In this document: positions 53,005 through 62,500 of the stretch, in pieces
How positions within the stretch are numbered: position 1 is the stretch's first letter
Layout of the letters: every line of letters starts with the position of its first letter
Assembly (NCBI GenBank): GCA_028685875.1
Contig: JAQUDD010000002.1
Location: 107,759-171,758, forward strand
DNA: 64,000 nt
Source: Candidatus Absconditabacteria bacterium
Lineage (GTDB): Bacteria > Patescibacteriota > Gracilibacteria > Absconditabacterales > Absconditicoccaceae
Reading direction: 5' to 3'
Made by a program: the position numbers and the translations under genes
The notes under the pieces: generated by a model
Database searches by the model: none
Told to the model about the DNA's origin: nothing
What the model saw: the letters and a program-made list of their open reading frames with translations, nothing else

Positions 53005-53490
53005 ATGAAAAAATTAACAAAAATTCAAGAGAGAACAAAGAAAAATGAAGAATGGTTAAAAAAACTTTGGAAAGAAACAGGGGAATTTGAGAATGGAGAA
53101 TATTGTGGTGCCAGTGTAAGATGGCCTGTTTTCAAATATGAAAAGATCCTATCTCTCAGTATTATAAAAAGAATATTAAAAGTTGCTGAGAAAGAATTAT
53201 TCCCAATTTTACCCGATGACAATGGATTTGGAATTCGTGGTTTCATGATTCATGATACTAACGGAAGTTTTTTGATGGGATTCGGGAGAGAAAACCTCCC
53301 ATACAAAACAAAAAAAAGACAAGAACAATTTCTGAAGGAAATTTTTGACGATAATGTCAGATTTGATTCTTTGCCAAGAATTTGGGGAAAGAATCAAAGA
53401 GAATTTCCATGATTATGACTATTAATCCTTAAGAAAAGCATTCACACTGGTCTCCCAGAGTGGATGTTTTTATTTCAACAATATTGTTAG
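53005..53490 (+). CDS. Hypothetical protein; first TGA near the 3' end
   Basis: ATG 53005 (MKKLTKIQERTKKNEEWLKK). Family not recognised. Residues 1-135 to TGA 53410 form a basic helical N-terminus and a mixed part (GIRGFMIHDTNGSFLMGFG, RFDSLPRIWGKNQREFP). With TGA as glycine the frame runs on through GLGLLILKKSIHTG to TAG 53490 (161 aa). There are no TGA before 53410 although there are several glycines. Which end is used cannot be decided by eye. Confidence 0.55.
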
Positions 53491-53702
53491 AATATCTCTG
53501 CATTGTTTACTGTTGCGTGAAGAAAAATTGTCCTGCGAGCGTTAAACAACAAAAAATGTGATGCGGAGGCTGTATTTTTTTGTTGTAGCGAGCTGACAGT
53601 TTTTTAGCTTCAGTAAACACAGCAACGGCCTTTTTTGCCTACTTTTTTTGGCTGGTGAAAAGAGGTAAGAAGATCAAAGAATATCTGATACTGATTTAAA
53701 AA

Positions 53703-55364
53703 CTACCCCAAATACTTCTCCAACCTCTCAACAACTCTTGCTTTTCCCATCACCTTCATCACAGAGAATAAGTCGGGAGTCTGCTTCGCATTACACAGCT
53801 GCACTCTAAGAAACATCGCTAAATCTCCCACTTTCCCTACAAATCCTCCTTCTTTAAATTCAGCATTATTTGCTGCATATCCGTACTTTCTTCCGATCTC
53901 CTTTAATTGAGAGAACCGAACTCAAGCATCCTCTGTTGTCAGGTCCACATTATTAATATAGTCTTTCACAAATGCTGGCAAATTTTCCTGATTAAGCTCA
54001 GAAAGGAGGTCAATTCTCTGTGCTCTTCCCTTTTCCCATTCTGTATCAAAAAAGAACAACAGCTGATGTTGTACATCGCTATAGAGCGTGAATCTTTTGG
54101 GATCTTTTTCCGTATGTCTTTCAATGTTCATCGCTGCCTCTGCATACTCAGGATACTGCTTCAAATACGTAGAAAACTCTGGCTGAAATTCTTCCGCCCA
54201 AGCCAAAGTCTGCTGATACAGTTCAGGTGTAGAGATCGCTGAAAGATAGGCATTATTTACCCAATTGAGCTTCACTTCATCAAACAGCGGTCCCGACACA
54301 TTCATCTTGTCCAAACGGAAATCAAAGTCACTGATGGGCAATAGCGGATTTTCTCTTCTCCAATCTTCGAAACTCGAAGAAGCGAGCGTTAAAATATACT
54401 CAATCAATCCTTGTGTACTATATCCTTTTTCAAAAAAGAAATGCACATTCGCCTCAGGATCATGTCTTTTGCTCAGCTTTCTTTTCTTCCCTGTTTCCGC
54501 ATCAATTTTACAAATTGTCGCCAAATGCGCATATTTTGGCGCCCTCAATCCAAAAGCATCAAAAAGCTGAAGATGTAGTGGAACTGAAGTCAGCCACTCC
54601 TCTCCTCTCGTCACCAGTGAAGCTCTCATCAAGGTATCATCTACAATATGCGCCAAATGATAGGTTGGCAAACCATCCCCTTTGAGGATCACAATATCAT
54701 TATAATTATCTATCATTGAAACCACTCCCCTAATCTCGTCTTCAAAGACAATCTTTTTGCTCGTGTCTCCATGGGAACGAAATCTCAATACCGAAAAAGT
54801 CTGACCTTCCTGATTATATCTTTCCAAAAGTTGATCGGGCGTCCAATCTCTATACGTGGAGTATCTTCCGTAAATTCCGGGAATTTGCTTGGATTTCATC
54901 TGTGTATCACGAATAGTATTGAGTTCTCCTTCACTCATTCGGCAAGGGTAGGCAAGTCCTTCTCTGATAAGATGTTTGATAAACACCTTATAAAAATCTG
55001 CTCTCTTCGACTGAAAATAGGGACCATACTCGCCCACATCGCTTTCATTTTCTCAAAGCGGACCTTCATCAATCGTAATCCCAAACTTCTTCAACGACTG
55101 AATAAGCAGAGATGCAGCACCTTCTACTTCCCTCTTTTGATCGGTATCTTCAATTCTCAAAAAATAAATCCCCTGATGCTCTTTGGCATATTTCCACCCA
55201 ACGAAACTGGTATATAATCCTCCAAAATGCAAATATCCTGTCGGACTTGGGGCAAAGCGAAGTGCTACTGGTTCTGTACGTTCTGGGTATTTCGCAAGTA
55301 AATCAGGGATTGTTGTTGTCACTTTGGGGAAAAGCTGTTCTGCAAGATCATGCCAAGTTGCCAT
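53703..55364 (-). CDS. gltX: Glutamyl-tRNA synthetase
   Basis: Class I aminoacyl-tRNA synthetase charging tRNA-Glu (or Glu/Gln when non-discriminating). About 553 aa, somewhat longer than usual. HIGH-type motif in FAPSPTGYLHFGGLYTSF, FLRIEDTDQKREVE, then YNDIVILKGDGLPTYHLA, TRGEEWLTSVPLHLQLF, and the KMSKS loop as KRKLSKRHD. The C-terminal anticodon-binding helices end VMKVMGKARVVERLEKYLG. In-frame TGA at 55053-55055 and 53922-53924 are glycine. Confidence 0.94.
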
Positions 55365-55542
55365 AGGTTACGTATCAAAAAAAGAGTAAAAGTCTGCCCC
55401 TTTTTTAGGATTTTAGTGAGAGATTGCAAGGAATTCGTTTTTTTCGCTTGTCCCACATAAAAGCGATTTTCTCTTGCAATACTTGCAAAATTCTCTATCT
55501 TTGTGGCGAAATAGTATTTTTATCTCTTAGCTAATAGTGTAG

Positions 55543-56106
55543 ATGCTTTTTGATTTTCAGGCCTTTATTGAGGAACTTAGAGAGAAAGAAGATAAGAAAC
55601 AGATCGTTGAGAAGTACGAAAGCTTATTTGGAACTATTCAGGGAGATCTCAAAGATCAGCCTCGGTATACAGACTATCTTGCAAAATTTACTCCTCAGCA
55701 GTATCTCACTCCTGAAGAATTAGAAAATGACTTTGATCGAGATATCTTGCAAAAGCTCGTGTTGGGATCTTTTTCTAGTGATTATGAACTCAAAAAAGAT
55801 GAAAAAAAGAAAGGATTTGAACTCTTTATCGCAGTAAAAAGCTGAGATCAAAGTGTAGTCAAGACAGTTTCTGAGCTCCGATCATTTCAGATTCTTAGAC
55901 TCTACGAAATCTATATTGAAGAGCAGGTAAATCTTCATATCTTGATGCACGAGGACGAAGAAGAAAAAGCTGCCCTCACAGCAGAGAGAGAAATGAGACT
56001 TAAAAAATGGAATGCTGTACTTGAAACCTTGGATAGAGATGAGAAGGCTGCTGCTGCTCATCAGGAACAAGAAGAAAAATTAGGAGACCTTATGGGACAG
56101 TTATAA
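55543..56106 (+). CDS. Hypothetical coiled-coil protein, 187 aa
   Basis: Family not recognised. ATG 55543 to TAA 56106; TGA 55843-55845 is glycine (VKSGDQSVVKT). Strongly charged: the first part has helices (FQAFIEELREKEDKKQ) and the C-terminal 60 residues are Glu/Lys/Ala-rich coiled coil (HEDEEEKAALTAEREMRLKK). No signal or membrane segment. Terminator at 56136. Confidence 0.68.
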
Positions 56107-56135
56107 TCTTCAAACCCTACTTATCGTTATCGCAT

Positions 56136-56165
56136 AAAAAATCATCCTTTGAAGGGATGATTTTT
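56136..56165. terminator. Intrinsic terminator
   Basis: Stem AAAAATCATCC / GGATGATTTTT, 29 bp after the TAA. It can serve the plus gene and the convergent thioredoxin gene. Confidence 0.85.
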
Positions 56166-56212
56166 CGTTTCTGAACAGAGATAAAATGAGTAAGTTATCC
56201 TAGGAAGAGATA

Positions 56213-56545
56213 TTAGGCATTTTCTGCTATATACGCATCAATTTTTTCTTGATAGAAGTTTTTAGGATTAGCTCCCATGAACCCTTCTTTCACTTCTCCA
56301 TTTTTTGCGAAAAACACCACGGGAATAGAAGACACTCAAAATTCTTCTGCGAGAACTCCATTTTCATCCGTATTTACTTTCAATACCTTTACTCCTTTTT
56401 CAGCATTTTCTGAAGCAAGTTCTTCCATAAAGGGAGCTATCATCTGGCAAGGACCGCACCAATCTGCATAAAAATCTATCACTGCAACGGGTGTTTGGCT
56501 AAGTTCTTGTTCTAAATGTTCTTTTGATGTTATATGAATAGTCAT
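56213..56545 (-). CDS. trxA: Thioredoxin
   Basis: Small dithiol reductase. About 110 aa. Active site VIDFYADWCGPCQMIAPFM (WCGPC), then VKVLKVNTDENGVLAEEFGVSSIPVVFFAKNG with the cis-proline; the glycine after EEF is TGA (56336-56338). The ending FYQEKIDAYIAENA completes the fold. Length and motifs are normal. Confidence 0.94.
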
Positions 56546-56717
56546 TGAATATAGTGAATAAGATAAATACCACCCCAGTGTATATATTCTGCAGGAGATT
56601 TCAAGAAATTCTTGGTCTGCAAGAATGAGATTTTGAAGATTTTTAGCTTGAATTTTTGCTGATTAACAGCATAGTAGGGTACATATTTGAAGAAAAAGCT
56701 TTATTTTTTTCAGCATC

Positions 56718-57770
56718 ATGCTTGGTAAATTAAGCCTAATATTAATCTTTACGGTCATTACTTTTGTGCTTACTATTATCCTCTACCCTTTCTATATCAG
56801 GCTCTTGAAAAAATGGAAAGCTGGGAAAACTATCCGTGAAACCACTGCAACAGGAGAAAAATCGGAAATCTTTGCCCAACTGCATCATGATAAAGCAGGG
56901 ACTCCTACTATGGGGGGAGGAATCTTCCTCATTGTGATGCTGATAACTATTTTCTTTTCTCTGATACTCCAATACTTGGAGATTATTGATAATTCTCTTT
57001 GGAATCAGCAGGAGACCTATATTATTCTCTTTGGATTCTTTAGTATGGGGTTCATTGGCTTGATTGACGACATTTTGAACATCAAAAACGTGGGAAAAAT
57101 TAAAGGACTCAGTATTAGAGCAAAAATGGTGGGGATGATCCTTTTTGCCGGATTTATCTCCTATTGGTTCTATGTAAAATTGGGAGTTGATTACGTCAAC
57201 CTTTGGCCTCTTGCAGGCAAAATAGAAATCTGACTCCTCTCTCCCCTACTGACCTTTATCGCCACCATTTTCATTGTAAACGCTATTAATATTACGGACG
57301 GACTTGATGGACTAGCTGGAGGACTCAGTATCTTTGTTTTGGTAGTATTTGCTGTAGCAACGTTTATGAATCAGACCTATATTGCCACTACCGTACTAGG
57401 AGTTGCAGTTGCTACGCTTGTTGGATTTCTCTTTTATAATATCAATCCCGCAAGGGTCTTTATGGGAGATAGTGGAGCATTTGCTCTGTGAGGACTGATT
57501 GCTACTACCCTCTTCCTATTAAATATGAGAATCTGAGTACTTATCCCTTTCTTGGTTCTGTTTTTGATTTTTATCATTGAACTTTTCACAAGTGGACTCC
57601 AGATGTCTCGAAAAAAGTTTTTTAAGAAGAAACTCTTTCCTATTGCTCCCTTTCATCACTATCTGGAATATTGTTGAATCAAAGAACATACCATCGTAAT
57701 GCAGCTACGATTAATTCAAGGAATTCTTTCTATCGTAGCAGTTGTTGTCCTCTTTAGTCAGTATTATTAA
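56718..57770 (+). CDS. mraY: MraY, phospho-MurNAc-pentapeptide translocase
   Basis: Transfers phospho-MurNAc-pentapeptide to undecaprenyl phosphate (lipid I). About 350 aa with ten hydrophobic segments. KAGTPTMGGGIF, FIGLIDDILNIKN, NAINITDGLDGLAGG, RVFMGDSGAFALGG and APFHHYLEYCGIKE are the family motifs; several glycines are TGA (57232-57234, 57489, 57535, 57675). It precedes an O-antigen-ligase-like gene by 24 bp, likely in one operon. Confidence 0.94.
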
Positions 57771-57794
57771 GTTTTATCTTCCCTGTCTTTTCTC

Positions 57795-59453
57795 ATGTCT
57801 CTGCAAGTCAAAAAACGAATCTCTTTACTCTGTAAGATTTTCCTTATTGGACTTTTGTTTCAGTTTTTTGTTCAGACTTTTGTAACCTTTCAGCTCTGAT
57901 GGGACGGGAAAATTTGGTCTGCAATCTGGATGTGGAAAGAAGTGATTCTCTTATTATTTGTTGTTGCGATTCTCTATGCGCTGATCAGTAACGCAAAAAC
58001 CTTTCTAACGGCACTGAAGAAATTGGAAGGAGCAACACTTTGGCAGAAGGTTACCTTACTGTTTGGGAAACAAGTCGTCTTACAATTCATTGCACTCTTT
58101 GTAGCTACTTTTCTGGTTTTTGGAGTTTTTGCTTTGCTTATCCAAAAGTCCGGACTTTCAACTTTCGTACTTTCGATTAAATATGACTTACTTCCTTTCT
58201 TTATCTTTGGGTTAGGAATTTGCGTTGCTCTCCTCTTTTTTGAAGAAAAAGACAAAGATCTCCTTGCACTGTATCAGAAGATCATCCTGTATACGCTCTG
58301 ATTTGGACTCCTGCGGTGGTTGATGCTGTATTTTATGCCAAATCTCTTAAAGTTCTTTGGATATGATTGGTTGATTTATGAGGGGACGATCGGTTCTAGA
58401 CCACCTGCTGCCTATTATACCCAGATCAATAAAGGATTTGTAAGAAACCAATTTCTCTTTGAGAGACCTATTAGTTTTGGGTTTTGGCTGATTGGATTCT
58501 TTCCCGTATTTGCACTGGGATTCCTGAAAAATCTCTCTTTAAAAAAGAAGATTCTCTGGACGATTCCTTTCTGACTTTTGGTCCTTTCTACTTGGTCGAG
58601 AGCTGCTATTGGAGTCTTTGGGTTAGAATTGATCGTAATTGCACTTATTCTCTATTGGAAGCGCATTAGAAATTATCTTTGGCTGATCATAACCGTCTGC
58701 CTTGTTTGAGGAGTGGGAGTTCTTTACTTTGGGAATAGGTATTTTGCAAGAGAACATTCAAATACGGGACATCTTGTCTTGGTGCAAGAAGGGCGAAAGA
58801 TGGCAAAACACAACTTGATCACAGGACGAGGTGTCGGATATTCAGGTCCTGCTTCCCATCAAATTTGTTACACTGAACAAGAACTTTGAGCTTATACCGA
58901 TGAAACGATTAGTGAAGATTCTCGCTGTCAAGAAATTAGAGCTGTAAACAGAAAACACATGATCTCCACCTATGGATATAATCCGGAAAATCAATACCTT
59001 CAGATTATTATGGAGTATGGACTTGTCGGATTCTTTTTTTGGGGAGTGTTACTTGTGCGAATTCTTTATACGACATTGAGAACGATATGGAAGTATAGAA
59101 AAACCAAGAAATCTACCTATCAATCCCTCCTCTATTATACTTTACTAGGATTTGGCATCGGTCTTACAGGACTCTGCATTGAGGGAGTAGTATTACACTC
59201 TCTGGTAGATAGAATGGTGGTGTATCCTTTCTTCTTACTTTATGGTATTACCCTAGGGCTCCGGCAAAAAGAAAAAGATGTTCCTCATATTGAAGTGAAG
59301 ACAGAGAGGAAGAAAAAAAAGCATAAGCTGAAAACAGAAAAAAGGAAGACTAAAGAACCTCCAGCTAGTTCCAAATCAACAAGAGGAGGCAAAAAAGGGA
59401 AAAAGAAACATAGCAAAGCTGGAAAGAAAAAGGGGAAGAAATCTGCTAGGTAA
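57795..59453 (+). CDS. O-antigen-ligase-like (Wzy_C) membrane protein with lysine-rich tail
   Basis: About 552 aa with some ten membrane segments. The conserved ligase/polymerase region has VLSTWSRAAIGVFGLEL, then a large outer loop with HLVLVQEGRKMAKHNLITGRGVGYSG and NPENQYLQIIMEYGLVGFFFWG. The tail after LGLRQKEKD is ~70 residues of Lys/Arg/Ser (KSTRGGKKGKKKHSK). At least four TGA are glycine. Such enzymes join polysaccharide to a lipid carrier or to protein; in this context a surface polysaccharide or glycoprotein is likely, but not shown. Confidence 0.83.
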
Positions 59454-59546
59454 GGTATATTACTTCTAGGAAGTATCTCTCAACCATAGATTGAGGGATA
59501 TTTTGTTTGAAGATTCCGTTAACCACGCAAGATAAAGCTCCTCTCC

Positions 59547-59579
59547 AAAAAAAAGACATCATTCAAGATGTCTTTTGTT
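59547..59579. terminator. Bidirectional intrinsic terminator
   Basis: Stem AAAAGACATC / GATGTCTTTT with loop ATTCAA, between the convergent ligase-like gene and the giant surface-protein gene. Confidence 0.82.
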
Positions 59580-59591
59580 TAGATCTTTTAT

Positions 59592-62500
59592 TTAGATATC
59601 TCTATGTGATTGCCTATAGAGTATCAGATAAAGACTCTCTCTCAGTTCAGGCATCAGTGGAGTATCAATCAGATTCATAATTAACTTCTTTTTGAGTGCC
59701 AAGAGATGTCTATAATATCGATATTCATCGGTTCCTGCATAGATATTTCTTCGAAGGAGTCTTGAGAATAGCGTTCACAGTTCAGCTCTAGTAATAGTAT
59801 CGTTAGGAGAAAAGGTATCTTTTATTTTTACTCCATCTGCCCGATACCCCATCAAACCAAGTTGACAAGCCTGAATTATATATCCTTGAAGTTCAATATC
59901 CACTTCTCAGAGATCTGAGAATTCCAGACAGGCAGTTTTGGTAGGATCTATTTTTCTATTTAAAAATTTCGTAGCATACACACTAATAATCTTCGCAACT
60001 TCTGCTCTCGTTACTGTATCACCAAACCTCGCAAGTTCCAAAGTTGGCATAGTGGTTAATCCCTGTTCAAAGGACCATGCATACAGCAATTTCCGTGGCA
60101 AAGGTTTAATTTCGGGAGGAGGAGAAGATCAACCCTTTTCATCAGAAGAAGTATGTTCCATATATGGAGGAGTCTCACAATGATTATCATACAAACTTGG
60201 TGAATAACCTCCATTTGAACAATGATCTCTTATCAACCCATTACCCCGTCCTATTCCTGAGGAAAAAGCATTGATTCGTGTTACCGTTGCTGTTGTGCTT
60301 CCTGTGTTTCCATAGGCATCCATGAAGGTGAATGTGAAGTCTCCATTTCCAGTAAAGACATATGAAACACTTCAGCCATTGTTGGTTATCGTCACTCCTG
60401 TCTTGTTGAATGCAATGCTTGCTGTCACGTCTTGGTTCGTGTTTCCTGTTGTTGAATAGCTAATGGTTCAAATTACTGCTGTCTTATCTATCCAGCTCAC
60501 AGTCGCTATCGCACTTCCCGTATTTCCATACGCATCCGTGAAGGTAAATGTGAAGTTTCCGTTCTCTGTGAAGGTATAGTTCGCTGATCCTCCGTTATTC
60601 GTAATCGTTACTCCTGTCTTATTAAATGCAATATTCGCTGTCACGTCTTGGTTCGTATTCCCTGTTGTTGAGTAGCTAATCGTTCAAAGTACCGGAGTTT
60701 TGTCAATTCGTGTTACTGTTGCTGTCGCGCTTCCGGTGTTTCCGTATTCATCGGTGAAATGGAACGTGAAGTTTCCATTTTCGGCGAAGATGTAATTTGC
60801 ACTTCCTCCGTTGTTTGTGATGCTTACTCCTGTTTTATTGAAGGTAATATTCGCTGTTACGTCTTGGTTCGTGTTTCCTGTTGTTGAGTAGTTAATTGTT
60901 CAAATCACTGCACTCTTGTCGATCCAATTCACGGTTGCTGTCGCGCTTCCGGTGTTTCCATAGGCATCCGTGAAGGTGAAGGTAAAGCTTCAATTCTCCG
61001 TGAAGCTGTAATTCGTTAATCCTCCGTTGTTTGTGATGCTTACTCCTGTTTTATTAAAGGCAATAGTTGCTGTTACATTTTCATTCGTGTTTCCTGTTGT
61101 TGAATAACTAATTGTTCCAATCACTGCACTTTTATCAATTCGTGTCACAGTTGCGGTCTCACTTCCCGTATTTCCATAGGTATCCGTGAAGTGGAAGGTA
61201 AAGTTCCCATTCTCTGTAAAGATGTAACTTGCACTTCCTCCGTTATTCGTGATATTCACTCCTGTTTTATTGAAGCTAAGAGTTGCTGTTACGTCTTCGT
61301 TCGTATTGCCTGTTGTTGAATAGTTAATCGTTCCGATTACCGCACTCTTGTCAATCCAGTTCACTATTGCAGTTGTATTTCCCGTATTTCCATAGGCATC
61401 TTCAAATTCGAATGTGAAACTTCCATTCTCCGTAAAGGTATAGTTTGCTGATCCTCCGTTGTTCGTTACTGTTACTCCTGTCTTGTTAAATGCGATGCTT
61501 GCTGTTACATCTTCATTCGTGTTTCCTGTTGTTGAATAGCTAATCGTTCCAATCACTGCACTCTTGTCGATCCAGTTCACAGTCGCTATCGCACTTCCCG
61601 TGTTTCCGTAGGCGTCAGTGAAGTGGAACGTGAAGCTTCCGTTTTGAGTAAACATATACGAAGCACTTCCTCCGTTGTTCGTTACTGTTACTCCCGTCTT
61701 ATTGAATGCAATGTTCGCCGTTACGTCCTCATTCGTGTTTCCTGTTGTTGAATAATTGATCGTTCAAAGTACCGGAGTTTTATCTATCCAGCTTACTGTT
61801 GCTGTTGTGCTTCCGGTATTTCCATACGCATCTATGAAGGTAAAGGTAAAGTTACCATTCTCTGTGAAGGTGTAATTTGCATTTCCTCCATTGTTCGTGA
61901 TTGTTACTCCTGTTTTATTGAAGGTAATGCTTGCTGTCACGTCTTGGTTCGTGTTTCCTGTTGTTGAGTAGCTAATCGTTCAAAGTACTGGAGTTTTGTC
62001 GATCCAGCTCACTGTTGCTGTTGTGCTTCCTGTATTTCCGTAGGCATCGATGCAGGTAAAGGTAAAGTTACCATTTTCTGTGAAGGTATAGTTTGCCATT
62101 CCTCCGTTGTTTGTAATCGTTACTCCTGTTTTATTGAAGGTAATATTCGCTGTCACGTCTTGGTTTGTGTTTCCTGTTGTTGAGTAACTGATCGTTCAAA
62201 CTACTGGAGTTTTATCGATTCGTGTTACTATTGCTGTTTCGATTCCAATATTTCCATACGCATCCGTGAAGGTAAATGTGAAGTCTCCGTTCTCTGTGAA
62301 GGTGTAGTTCGCGCTTCCTCCATTATTCGTGATTGTCACTCCTGTCTTGTTGAAGGCAATGTTCGCCGTTACGTCTTGGTTCGTATTCTCTGTTGTTGAG
62401 TAATTGATCGTTCCGATTACTGGAGTTTTGTCGATTCGTGTTACCGTTGCTGTTGTGCTTCCCGTATTTCCATAGGCATCCGTGAAGTGGAAGGTAAAGT

